A stretch of 29,428 nucleotides of DNA from an uncultured Oscillospiraceae bacterium (GTDB lineage Bacteria > Bacillota_A > Clostridia > Oscillospirales > Oscillospiraceae), in the NCBI GenBank assembly GCA_934667865.1, contig CAKUMR010000001.1, positions 1 to 29,428 on the forward strand, given 5' to 3'. How positions within the stretch are numbered: position 1 is the stretch's first letter; each line of letters begins with the position of its first letter. Below, one piece after another: positions 1-7,448 of this stretch. The position numbers and the translations under genes are program-made. Below the pieces are notes generated by a model. The model searched no databases, was not told the origin of the DNA, and worked only from the letters and a program-made list of their open reading frames with translations.

Positions 1-1269
1 CCGCTCTTTGACACGATCGTCGACTACATCCCCGCGCCCGAGGGCGACCCGGCCGCGCCGCTCCAGATGCTCGTCTCGTCCATCGACTATAACGACTATG
101 TCGGCCGTATCGGCATCGGCCGCATCGAGCGCGGCACGATCCGCCAGAATCAGGAGGTCAGCATCTGCGACTACCACGACCCCAGCCACAGCGCCAAGGG
201 TAAGGTTGTCGCACTGTACGAGTTTGACGGGCTGGCCAAGAAGCCCATCACTGAGGCCTCCGCCGGTGAGATCGTCGCCTTCTCCGGCATGGCGGACATC
301 ACCATCGGCCGCACGGTCTGCGCCCCGGAGCTGCCGGAGCCGCTGCCCTTTGTCAAGATCTCCGATCCGACGATCGAGATGACCTTCAGCGTCAACGACT
401 CTCCCTTTGCGGGCAGAGAGGGCAAATTCGTTACCTCCCGCAATCTGCGCGACCGTCTGAACCGTGAGCTTCTGAAGGATGTATCTCTGCACGTTACGGA
501 GCAGGGAACAGACGCCTTCAACGTCGCCGGCCGCGGCGAGATGCACCTGTCCATTCTTATCGAAACGATGCGCCGCGAGGGCTATGAGTTCCAGGTCAGC
601 ACCCCGCGCGTTCTGACCAAGGTCATCGACGGCAAGGTCTGCGAGCCGATCGAGCGCATGGTCGCGGACGTGCCGGAGAGCTCCATGGGCAGCGTCATCG
701 AGAAGATGGGCCGCCGCAAGGGCGATCTTCTGTCCATGACCCCGGTCGGCAGCCGCTACCGTCTGGAATTTCTGGTTCCGTCGCGCGGCCTGTTCGGCTA
801 CCGCAGCGAGTTTTTGACCGATACGCGCGGTGAGGGCATCATGTCCTCCGTGCTGGATTCCTATGCTCCGCTGAAGGGCGAGATCGAGCGCCGCAAGACC
901 GGCTCTCTCATCGCCTTTGAAACCGGCGAGGCCTGCACCTACGGGCTTTACAACGCGCAGGAGCGCGGCCAGCTCTTCATTGAGCCGGGCGTGGAGGTCT
1001 ATGCCGGCATGGTCGTCGGCATCTGCTCGCGCAACGAGGATATGACCGTCAACGTCTGCAAGAAGAAGCAGCTCACCAATATGCGCGCTGCCGGTGCGGA
1101 CGACGCACTGCGCCTGACCTCTCCGCGCGTGCTGTCGCTGGAGCAGTGTCTGGAATTCCTCGCGGACGACGAGCTGCTGGAGGTCACGCCGAAGAACCTG
1201 CGCATCCGCAAGCGCGAACTGGATCATTCCGCGCGTATGCGCCAGCTGATGAAGACCAGAAACGGCTAA
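1..1269 (+). CDS. typA: Ribosome-associated translational GTPase TypA/BipA, C-terminal part
   Basis: The frame is open from the left edge to a TAA at 1267-1269, giving 422 residues, so roughly the first 190 residues (the GTPase G domain) lie outside the window. What remains matches the beta-barrel domain II, the EF-G-like domains III and V and the BipA-specific C-terminal domain. Recognisable stretches are VSSIDYNDYVGRIGIGRI, GRGEMHLSILIETMRREGYE and the C-terminal KKKQLTNMRAAGADDALRL and KNLRIRKREL. TypA binds the 70S ribosome or the 50S subunit and helps subunit assembly and adaptation to stress or cold. The gene is followed by a hairpin terminator and converges on the hxlR-type gene. Family identity is secure; only the promoter and start are missing. 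Confidence 0.97.
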   Translation, partial: PLFDTIVDYIPAPEGDPAAPLQMLVSSIDYNDYVGRIGIGRIERGTIRQNQEVSICDYHDPSHSAKGKVVALYEFDGLAKKPITEASAGEIVAFSGMADITIGRTVCAPELPEPLPFVKISDPTIEMTFSVNDSPFAGREGKFVTSRNLRDRLNRELLKDVSLHVTEQGTDAFNVAGRGEMHLSILIETMRREGYEFQVSTPRVLTKVIDGKVCEPIERMVADVPESSMGSVIEKMGRRKGDLLSMTPVGSRYRLEFLVPSRGLFGYRSEFLTDTRGEGIMSSVLDSYAPLKGEIERRKTGSLIAFETGEACTYGLYNAQERGQLFIEPGVEVYAGMVVGICSRNEDMTVNVCKKKQLTNMRAAGADDALRLTSPRVLSLEQCLEFLADDELLEVTPKNLRIRKRELDHSARMRQLMKTRNG

Positions 1270-1285
1270 AAAGCAGAAATAATCA

Positions 1286-1316
1286 GGCCGCCCCGCAGGA
1301 ATCCCGCGGGGCGGCC
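1286..1316 (+). terminator. Hairpin terminator of typA, interrupted on its 3' side
   Basis: An 11-bp perfect GC-rich stem (GGCCGCCCCGC 1286-1296 with GCGGGGCGGCC 1306-1316) begins 16 bases after the typA stop. It is followed by only TT and then by the repeat element starting CAGCTTATC, so the expected T-tract is missing. The 3' arm plus TT recurs at 1510-1522, on the far side of the repeat element. This suggests the element entered at the base of the terminator. Confidence 0.75.
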
Positions 1317-1318
1317 TT

Positions 1319-1509
1319 CAGCTTATCAAAAAAGTCCATTTGGACTTTTTGATAAGCTGAAAGCAAAATTGCAAAATAAATTTTGTAGTTATTTTTTGCA
1401 ATTTTGGTCGCTGCGGCGGGTTATTGAACGCGAAAGGAAACCCTGACGGTTTCCTTTCACTCTTTTCTTCCCTCCGAATACTTTGGCTGGACAGGTTTTT
1501 CGACAGTCG
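1319..1509. repeat. Structured intergenic repeat element, copy 1
   Basis: This is one of three related elements (see 16635-16808 and 18626-18826). Three hairpins are stacked. Hairpin A pairs 1317-1338 with 1341-1361. Hairpin B pairs AAAATTGCAAAA (1365-1376) with TTTTGCAATTTT (1394-1405). Hairpin C pairs GAAAGGAAACC (1432-1442) with GGTTTCCTTTC (1448-1458). Between B and C lies the shared core GGTCGCTGCGGCGGGTTATT. After C comes a shared tail containing TCTTTTCTTCCCTCCGA. The element is flanked by the 13-bp direct repeat GCGGGGCGGCCTT at 1306-1318 and 1510-1522. On the minus strand it contains a ribosome-site-like GGAGGGAAGAAAAG followed by a GTG and a 21-codon open frame beginning VKGNRQGF. 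It may be a MITE-like mobile element or a structured RNA; no transposase is visible. Confidence 0.8.
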
Positions 1510-1525
1510 GCGGGGCGGCCTTTCG

Positions 1526-1855
1526 TCATTGCCTCAGAGTGGACTTATAATAGGTGCCGAACGCGGCAAGCGCGTCGATGATCGGCAGCATCTCCCGGCC
1601 AAGGTCCGTCAGGCCGTACTCCACGCGCGGCGGCAGCTCCTGATAATCGTGCCGGTAGGCCAGCCCGTCGTCTATCATCTGCCGCAGGCTGTCGGTCAGC
1701 ACCTTCTGGGAGATGCCGTCCAGATCGCGCTGGAGCTCATTGAATCTCCACGGGCGCGCTTTCAGGTTGCGCAGGATCAGCAGCTTCCACTTTCCGCCGA
1801 TCAGGGAAACGGCCGTCGCCACCGGGCAGGCCGGCAGCTCGCTTTTTGTTTTCAT
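1526..1855 (-). CDS. HxlR-family winged-helix transcriptional regulator
   Basis: The product is 109 residues, the usual HxlR size. The ATG at 1855 was chosen because GAGGTGA lies 7 bases upstream; an in-frame ATG at 1900 has no comparable site. Family hallmarks are the N-terminal Cys (C10, in ACPVATAVSLIGGKWKLLIL), the recognition region RFNELQRDLDGISQKVLTDS, and the wing ending PRVEYGLTDLGREM. HxlR proteins bind DNA as dimers, and several (YodB, HypR) sense quinones, aldehydes or oxidants through this N-terminal Cys. It is divergent from the cupin gene across a 142-bp promoter region, so the cupin gene is the obvious target. The inducer cannot be read from the sequence. Confidence 0.92.
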   Translation of the reverse strand: MKTKSELPACPVATAVSLIGGKWKLLILRNLKARPWRFNELQRDLDGISQKVLTDSLRQMIDDGLAYRHDYQELPPRVEYGLTDLGREMLPIIDALAAFGTYYKSTLRQ

Positions 1856-1886
1856 GTGTTGATCACCTCTTCGCATCACTGACTCT

Positions 1887-1895
1887 ATTATATCA
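1887..1895 (-). promoter_or_regulatory. Extended -10 promoter of the hxlR-type gene
   Basis: Read on the minus strand, this is TGATATAAT, a consensus -10 box with the extended TG. It lies about 30 bases upstream of the chosen start. No good -35 box is seen at 17 bases, which is common for extended -10 promoters. Confidence 0.6.
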
Positions 1896-1936
1896 CACAT
1901 TCAAAAAATAATACACAGTTATAAAAAAGTGCGTAC

Positions 1937-1965
1937 TTGTTTTTGTATGTGCATCCGGCTAAACT
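1937..1965 (+). promoter_or_regulatory. Predicted promoter of the cupin gene
   Basis: TTGTTT at 1937-1942 is followed after 17 bases by TAAACT at 1960-1965, about 30 bases before the cupin start. The boxes are moderate matches. This is the likely zone of control by the divergent HxlR protein, but no convincing palindromic operator was recognised. Confidence 0.45.
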
Positions 1966-1997
1966 AAGATCACAACATCACCGGGAGGTATTTCACA

Positions 1998-2351
1998 ATG
2001 AAAAACTACACGAAAACGAACGTCGGCATCGAAGGCAGAGTCGAGCTGCATGAAACGCTGGGTCTGACCGGCGCAGAGATCAGCGTGAACCGGCTCCCCG
2101 CAGGCGCGGGCGTTCCGTTTGTCCATGCACACAAAAGCAACGAGGAGATCTACGGAATTCTCTCCGGCAGCGGCAAGGCCGTGCTCGACGGCGAGGAAGT
2201 CGCACTGACCGCAGGCGACTGGCTGCGGGTCGCGCCCGCCGCAAAGCGGCAGTTTTCCGCCGCGGCAGACGAGGGGATCGTCTTTGTCTGCATTCAGGTG
2301 AAGGAGAATTCCCTCGGCGGCTTTACCGCGGGCGACGCCGTGGTGTTCTGA
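1998..2351 (+). CDS. Small single-domain cupin protein
   Basis: The 117-residue product starts at an ATG preceded by GGGAGGT. Cupin motif 1 is clear: G38, H43, H45 and E49/E50, followed by IYGILSGSGKAVLDGEEV. Motif 2 (GDWLRVAPAAKRQF) keeps the GD and the Pro, but the position usually held by the metal-binding His appears to be Arg. Metal binding may therefore be weak or use three ligands. Such small cupins act in sugar, quinone or aldehyde chemistry or as binding proteins; the substrate cannot be told here. It is divergent from the HxlR regulator and probably controlled by it, and it ends at a terminator shared with the convergent ferritin-like gene. Confidence 0.88.
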   Translation: MKNYTKTNVGIEGRVELHETLGLTGAEISVNRLPAGAGVPFVHAHKSNEEIYGILSGSGKAVLDGEEVALTAGDWLRVAPAAKRQFSAAADEGIVFVCIQVKENSLGGFTAGDAVVF

Positions 2352-2363
2352 GCCGAATCAAAC

Positions 2364-2400
2364 AAAATGGGACAGCAGGTAAACCTGCTGTCCCATTTTT
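2364..2400. terminator. Bidirectional rho-independent terminator
   Basis: AAAATGGGACAGCAGG (2364-2379) pairs with CCTGCTGTCCCATTTTT (2384-2400) around a TAAA loop. The stem has A-runs on one side and T-runs on the other, so it can terminate both the cupin gene (plus) and the ferritin-like gene (minus). Confidence 0.92.
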
Positions 2401-2401
2401 A

Positions 2402-2869
2402 TTACCTGTTTTTCAGCATCCGGCAGGTGAGCTCATGCAGCATCTGCGCGTGGCGGCCTTCCTCCTGCGCCAGCCGCAGGAAAAGGCAGCGATGCTCCGG
2501 CCAGCGCTCCGCATCGGCGCGGTACTGCTTTTCGCCCGCCAGCTCGCCCAGAAACTGCGCGCGCAGCCGGTCGCAGAACGTCCCTTCGCAGCGGGCGGCG
2601 CTTTCCGACGCGGAGCACTCGCCGGTGTGCAGAAAATACAGCGCCGACAGCGTCTGCGCGTGCTGCCCCTCCTGTGCCGCGATCGCGCGCAGCGTCGCGG
2701 CATGCGGCCCGGCGCAGCGCGCCAGTGCAAGATAAGTAAGCCGGTCGGTCTTTTCCGCCGCGATCCTCGCGCGGAGCACGTCTTCTATCGTCGCTTCCCT
2801 CGGTGCTTCCTGCGTGCGCAGGACTCTGTCCCACACCGCACGGGTGGCCGCGGTATCATAAGGGTCCAT
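2402..2869 (-). CDS. Ferritin-like/rubrerythrin-type diiron protein
   Basis: The 155-residue product starts at the ATG at 2869, which has GGGAGGAAC just upstream; a longer frame from 2914 lacks such a site. A complete set of diiron ligands is visible in a four-helix arrangement: E39 (AAEKTDRLTYL), E67 and H70 (QEGQHAQ), E113 (LAGEKQYR), and E137 and H140 (EEGRHAQ). That is two ExxH motifs plus two lone Glu residues, as in rubrerythrins. No rubredoxin CxxC domain follows, so it needs an outside electron donor if it is a peroxidase. Probable role: peroxide reduction or iron handling in an anaerobe. It stands alone, convergent with the cupin gene. Confidence 0.85.
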   Translation of the reverse strand: MDPYDTAATRAVWDRVLRTQEAPREATIEDVLRARIAAEKTDRLTYLALARCAGPHAATLRAIAAQEGQHAQTLSALYFLHTGECSASESAARCEGTFCDRLRAQFLGELAGEKQYRADAERWPEHRCLFLRLAQEEGRHAQMLHELTCRMLKNR

Positions 2870-2970
2870 TTTTGTTCCTCCCGTTTTGATTTTGCCGCCG
2901 GCGCGTTGCCGCACCGGCCTCCTGACAGCCTATGCCGCAAGTTCAAAAGGTGTGAAAAGGGCAGGAATAC

Positions 2971-2999
2971 TTGCTTTCCAGCGAAGATACTGATATAAT
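2971..2999 (+). promoter_or_regulatory. Promoter of the MATE-ABC exporter operon
   Basis: TTGCTT (2971-2976), a 17-base spacer and a perfect TATAAT (2994-2999) preceded by TGA, about 65 bases before the MATE start. The layout ACTTGCTTT...TATAATAACAAA closely resembles the promoter at 6260-6288. Confidence 0.8.
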
Positions 3000-3063
3000 A
3001 ACAAAATATGGTCTGCGCCGGGCAATTCCCCCGGAAAGCAGAAAAATCTGCAAGGAGGTCTTT

Positions 3064-4497
3064 ATGAAAACCGGACTCCGACGGCGCTACATCGGCAGCG
3101 CCGCCTTCTATAAAATGGCTCTGGCCGTAGCCGTTCCCATCATGATCCAGAACGGTATCACAAACTTCGTCAGCCTGCTGGACAACATCATGGTCGGACG
3201 TGTGGGCACGGAGCAGATGACCGGCGTTTCCATCGTCAATCAACTGATTTTCGTCTTTAACCTCGCCATCTTCGGCGCGGTTTCCGGCGCGGGCATCTTC
3301 GGCGCACAGTTCTTCGGCAGCGGCGACGACGAGGGTGTGCGCTCCGCCTTCCGCTTCAAGCTCATCATCTGCGCGATCTTAACGACACTGGGTATTGCGG
3401 TCTTTCTGTTCTTCGGGGACAGCCTCATCCGCCTGTACCTCAAGGGCGAGGGCGACCCCGCACAAATCGAGGCAAGCTTCGGCTACGCCAAGCGCTACCT
3501 CTCCATCATGCTCTTCGGCTTCATCCCCTTCGTGGTGGCACAGTGCTATTCCGGCACTCTGCGCGAATCCAACCGGACGGTGCTGCCCATGGTCGCAGGC
3601 ATCATTGGTGTGGCGGTGAACCTGGTCTTCAACACGCTGCTGATCTTCGGCCGTCTGGGCTTTCCGAAGCTCGGCTCGGCGGGCGCAGCCATCGCGACGG
3701 TGCTGTCGCGCTTCGTGGAGGCGGCGGTCGTGATCGTCTTCTCCCACTTCGGCAAGCGGCGCTGCTCCTTCTTCCGCGGGATGTACCGCACGCTGCGCAT
3801 CCCGAAGCAGCTCGTCCTCCAGATTGGGAAGAAGACCCTGCCGCTAATGCTCAACGAGGCTCTTTGGGCCACGGGCATGGCGCTGCTGTCGCAGTGCTAC
3901 TCCCTGCGTGGCTACGACGTAGTCACGGCCTGCAACATCGCCTCGACCATCGCCAACGTCTTTAACGTCGCCTTCCTCGCGATGGGCAACGCCGTCGGCA
4001 TCATCATCGGCCAGCTGCTCGGTGCGGGCAGGATGGATGAAGCCGTGGACACCGACCGGAAGCTCATCGTCTTTTCCGTGGCGATCTGTCTGCTGATCGG
4101 CGGCATCATGGCGCTGACCGCGCCGCTGTTCCCGCAGATCTACAACACAAGCACGCACGTGCGCAGCCTTGCAAAGGAATTTATTGTCATCTGCGCGCTG
4201 TGTATGCCGATCAACGCGCTGGCAAACGCCTGCTACTTCACCCTGCGCTCCGGCGGCAAGACGCTGATCACCTTCTTCTTCGACAGCTTTTATGTGTGCG
4301 TTTTCACCGCGCCGCTGGCCTTTGTTCTGGCCAACTTCACCGCGCTTCCCATCGTCCCCCTGTACCTCTTCTGTCAGCTCGCGGACATCGGCAAGTGCGT
4401 CGTCGGCCTGATCTTCATCAAAAAAGGAATCTGGATCCAAAACATCGTACAAAAGGAATCGACTCATGAAAAACACGCAATACTACCGGAAGCATAG
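3064..4497 (+). CDS. MATE-family multidrug/sodium antiporter-type exporter
   Basis: The 477-residue, very hydrophobic protein has the length and two-fold repeat of MATE (MatE) transporters, with about twelve membrane spans. Typical features are the opening AAFYKMALAVAVPIMIQNGI, the segment NFVSLLDNIMVGRVGTEQMT, and the second-half AFLAMGNAVGIIIGQLLGAG. The ATG at 3064 follows AAGGAGGTCTTT; the upstream in-frame ATG at 2971 falls inside the promoter and is rejected. MATE proteins export drugs or metabolites in exchange for Na+ or H+. The last 32 bases overlap the ABC exporter gene, so the two are translated together. The substrate is unknown. Confidence 0.95.
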   Translation: MKTGLRRRYIGSAAFYKMALAVAVPIMIQNGITNFVSLLDNIMVGRVGTEQMTGVSIVNQLIFVFNLAIFGAVSGAGIFGAQFFGSGDDEGVRSAFRFKLIICAILTTLGIAVFLFFGDSLIRLYLKGEGDPAQIEASFGYAKRYLSIMLFGFIPFVVAQCYSGTLRESNRTVLPMVAGIIGVAVNLVFNTLLIFGRLGFPKLGSAGAAIATVLSRFVEAAVVIVFSHFGKRRCSFFRGMYRTLRIPKQLVLQIGKKTLPLMLNEALWATGMALLSQCYSLRGYDVVTACNIASTIANVFNVAFLAMGNAVGIIIGQLLGAGRMDEAVDTDRKLIVFSVAICLLIGGIMALTAPLFPQIYNTSTHVRSLAKEFIVICALCMPINALANACYFTLRSGGKTLITFFFDSFYVCVFTAPLAFVLANFTALPIVPLYLFCQLADIGKCVVGLIFIKKGIWIQNIVQKESTHEKHAILPEA

Positions 4498-6217
4498 CCT
4501 TCTCCATATTTTTCTCTCCTATTTCAAGCCGCATATGGGGCTGTTCGTGCTGGACATCCTCTGCGCGACCTTTGCCTCGCTGGTCGACCTGACCTTCCCG
4601 CTGCTGTCGCGGCGGGCAATCAATCAGATGCTCCCGGCGGGCGCGTTTCAGACCTTCTTTCTTGTCATGGGCATCCTGGGCGTGGCCTATCTCATCCGCG
4701 GCTTTCTCTATTTCGTCATTGGTTACTGGGGACATACCTTCGGTATCCGCGTCGAGGCGGACATCCGCCGCGACCTGTTCCGGCATATGCAGAGCCTCGG
4801 CTATGACTACTACGACCGCAACCGCACCGGCCAGCTCATGAGCCGCCTGACCAGCGACCTGTTTGAGATCACGGAGCTGGCGCACCACGGCCCGGAGGAT
4901 CTGATCATCTCCATGCTGACCATCATCGGCTCGCTGATCGTGATGTTCTCGATCGAGTGGCGGCTGGCGCTGGTCATCGTGATCATTCTTCCCATTCTTC
5001 TACTGGTGCTCATCCTGCGGCGGCGGAAGATGAGCGCCGTCTCCAAGAACGTCAAGGCGCGCACCGCGTCCATCAACGCCGAGATCGAGTCCTCCCTCTC
5101 CGGTATCCGCACGGCCAAGGCCTTTGCCAACGAGGAGGTCGAGCTGGAGAAGTTCGACCGCGCGAACGACCGCTTCAAGGTCTCCAAACGCGAGTTCCAC
5201 AAGGAAATGGGCATTTTCAACGGCTCGCTGGAATTTTTCATGTCCATTCTCTCCGTGGCGGTCGTCACGGTGGGCGGCGCGCTCATCATGCAGGACCGCA
5301 TGGAGCTGGTCGACCTTTTCACCTTCACGCTCTATATCAGCACCTTCACCAACCCCGTACGCAAGCTGGTCAACTTCGCGGAGATGTTCGCCAACGGCTT
5401 CGCCGGCCTGAACCGCTTTGCCGAGCTGATGCGCACCGAGCCGTCGCTTCAGGATGCGCCGGACGCGGTGGAGCTGAAAAACGTCCGCGGCGAGATCGCC
5501 GCCGAGCACGTGGACTTTGCCTATGACGGCGATCTGGACGTCCTGAACGACGTCAGCCTGCACGTCGCGCCCGGCGAGACCGTCGCCATTGTCGGCCCCT
5601 CCGGCGGCGGCAAGAGCACGCTCTGCCGCCTGATCCCGCGGTTTTATGACGTGACCGGCGGCGACATCCGCATCGACGGCCTCGACGTCCGCGCCGTCAC
5701 GCAGGAGTCCCTGCATCACGCCATCGGCGTCGTGCAGCAGGACGTGTTCCTCTTTGCCGACACCATCGGCAACAATATCCGCTACGGCAAGCCCGGCGCG
5801 ACGATGGACGAGGTCATCGAGGCCGCCAAGCGCGCGGAAATTTACGACGACATCATGCAGATGCCCGACGGCTTCGACACCTACGTCGGCGAGCGCGGAA
5901 CGCTCCTTTCCGGCGGGCAGAAGCAGCGCGTGAGCATTGCGCGCATTTTCCTCAAAAATCCGCCCATCCTGATTCTGGACGAGGCCACGAGCGCGCTGGA
6001 CAGCGTGACGGAGTCGAGAATTCAGTCCGCGCTGGACGCGCTGGCCGTCGGCCGCACGACGCTCATCATCGCGCACCGTCTGTCCACCATCCGCAGCGCC
6101 TCGCGGATCCTGGTCGTCAGCGGCGGAAAGATCGTCGAGCAGGGCACGCACGAGGAGCTGATGGCCCACGGCGGCCTGTATGCCGAGCTTCGGAAAACAC
6201 AGAATCTATCCGTCTAG
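4466..6217 (+). CDS. ABC exporter, fused membrane and ATPase domains (MsbA/LmrA type)
   Basis: The product has 583 residues. An N-terminal six-span exporter domain (about 1-320) is followed by a nucleotide-binding domain. Walker A is GPSGGGKST (377-385), the Q-loop lies in VVQQDVFLF, the signature is LSGGQKQR (481-488), Walker B is ILILDEATSALD with catalytic E506, and the switch His is H537 in IAHRLST. All catalytic residues are present, so it can work as a homodimer. The start overlaps the MATE gene by 32 bases and has AAAGGA upstream. Family members export lipids, peptides or drugs; coupling to a MATE exporter points to efflux of toxic compounds, but this is inference. No clear terminator follows it. 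Confidence 0.95.
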   Translation: MKNTQYYRKHSLLHIFLSYFKPHMGLFVLDILCATFASLVDLTFPLLSRRAINQMLPAGAFQTFFLVMGILGVAYLIRGFLYFVIGYWGHTFGIRVEADIRRDLFRHMQSLGYDYYDRNRTGQLMSRLTSDLFEITELAHHGPEDLIISMLTIIGSLIVMFSIEWRLALVIVIILPILLLVLILRRRKMSAVSKNVKARTASINAEIESSLSGIRTAKAFANEEVELEKFDRANDRFKVSKREFHKEMGIFNGSLEFFMSILSVAVVTVGGALIMQDRMELVDLFTFTLYISTFTNPVRKLVNFAEMFANGFAGLNRFAELMRTEPSLQDAPDAVELKNVRGEIAAEHVDFAYDGDLDVLNDVSLHVAPGETVAIVGPSGGGKSTLCRLIPRFYDVTGGDIRIDGLDVRAVTQESLHHAIGVVQQDVFLFADTIGNNIRYGKPGATMDEVIEAAKRAEIYDDIMQMPDGFDTYVGERGTLLSGGQKQRVSIARIFLKNPPILILDEATSALDSVTESRIQSALDALAVGRTTLIIAHRLSTIRSASRILVVSGGKIVEQGTHEELMAHGGLYAELRKTQNLSV

Positions 6218-6259
6218 GGAACTTTATCCTCCGTGAATCGTCGAAAAAGGAAGATTTAC

Positions 6260-6288
6260 TTGCTTTTTTGGTAAATGTCCGCTATAAT
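6260..6288 (+). promoter_or_regulatory. Promoter of the amino-sugar kinase operon
   Basis: TTGCTT (6260-6265), a 17-base spacer and a perfect TATAAT (6283-6288). Transcription would start near 6295, about 65 bases before the first gene. It shares the flanking ACTTGCTTT and TATAATAACAAA with the promoter at 2971-2999. Confidence 0.82.
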
Positions 6289-6359
6289 AACAAACAATGT
6301 ACACCGGACAGCCGTCCGGCTCATAGAATGAGAAAAATTACAGAGAGGATGATACCGTT

Positions 6360-7433
6360 TTGACCAACTGCGCAGAACCGGCAATCCGTCACTTTCAAAT
6401 CGAAGGAACACCCGTGAGCTGCTCCGAATTCGGCGGCGGCCACATCAACCTGACCTGCAAGGTAAAGACCGACAGCGGAAGGTCCTATATTTTGCAGCGC
6501 ATCAACCAGTATGTTTTCACCGACCCCAAGGCGGTCATGGAAAACGTCGCCGCCGTGACGGAGTATCTCCGCCCCCGCGTCAGCGACCCCAGCGAAATTC
6601 TGCATTTTATTCTTTCCGACTCCGGCACATACTATCATATAGACGAGGCCGGCGAATACTGGCGCTGCTATGAATTCGCCGACGGCATCTGTCTGGACCT
6701 CCCGGAATCCGACAAGGACTTTTATGAAAGCGCCATCGCCTTCGGCCGTTTTCAGGAGATGCTGCGCGATTTCCCCGCGGAAACGCTGCATGAAACCATT
6801 CCCCTGTTTCACAATACCCTCAACCGCTTCCGTCTGTTCCGTGAGGCGGTGCAGGCCGACCGCGCCGGGCGTGCCGCCGGTGTGCAGGCGGACATTGCCT
6901 TCCTGCTGGCTCGCGAAAACGAGGGCGGCACGATCTGCCGTCTGCTCGACAGCGGTGAGCTTCCCCTGCGCGTGACGCACAACGACACCAAGCTCAACAA
7001 CGTCCTGCTCGACTGCAAGACGCGCAAGGCGCTGTGCGTGCTGGATCTCGACACGGTCATGCCCGGCTCCTCGCTCTACGATTACGGCGATTCCATCCGC
7101 TTCGGTGCGGCGACCGCTCCGGAGGACGAGAAGAATCTGGAAAAGATGGAGCTCAACCTGCATCTGTTCCGGGTGTACACCTCCGGCTATCTTGCCGCCT
7201 GCCCGAGCCTGACGGCCAAGGAGCGCGAGCTGCTGCCCCTCGGCGCGAAGATCATGACGCTGGAGCTGGCGACCCGCTTCCTCGCCGACTACCTCGACGG
7301 CGACCGCTATTTCAATGTCGCCTATCCCGAGCACAACCTCGTCCGCGCCCGCGCGCAGATGAAGCTCGTGGTGGATATGGAGAAAAAGTGGGACGAAATG
7401 CAGAAGATCGTCGCAGAAGAAACCGCTCAATAA
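6360..7433 (+). CDS. APH-fold sugar kinase, probable N-acetylhexosamine 1-kinase (NahK-like)
   Basis: The 357-residue protein belongs to the aminoglycoside-phosphotransferase fold and resembles bifidobacterial NahK in length and motifs. It has a Gly-rich nucleotide loop FGGGHIN (24-30), ILQRIN (45-49 region), the catalytic loop VTHNDTKLNNVLLD with base D209, and the metal-binding LDLDT with D229 and D231. NahK phosphorylates C1 of GlcNAc or GalNAc with ATP. The only usable start is TTG at 6360, because an in-frame TAG at 6324-6326 excludes ATG or GTG starts; GAGAGGAT lies about 9 bases upstream. It is followed by a ROK kinase and nagA, which supports amino-sugar use. A different sugar or amino-alcohol substrate is possible. 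Confidence 0.85.
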   Translation: MTNCAEPAIRHFQIEGTPVSCSEFGGGHINLTCKVKTDSGRSYILQRINQYVFTDPKAVMENVAAVTEYLRPRVSDPSEILHFILSDSGTYYHIDEAGEYWRCYEFADGICLDLPESDKDFYESAIAFGRFQEMLRDFPAETLHETIPLFHNTLNRFRLFREAVQADRAGRAAGVQADIAFLLARENEGGTICRLLDSGELPLRVTHNDTKLNNVLLDCKTRKALCVLDLDTVMPGSSLYDYGDSIRFGAATAPEDEKNLEKMELNLHLFRVYTSGYLAACPSLTAKERELLPLGAKIMTLELATRFLADYLDGDRYFNVAYPEHNLVRARAQMKLVVDMEKKWDEMQKIVAEETAQ

Positions 7434-7448
7434 CAACGGAGGAATACC

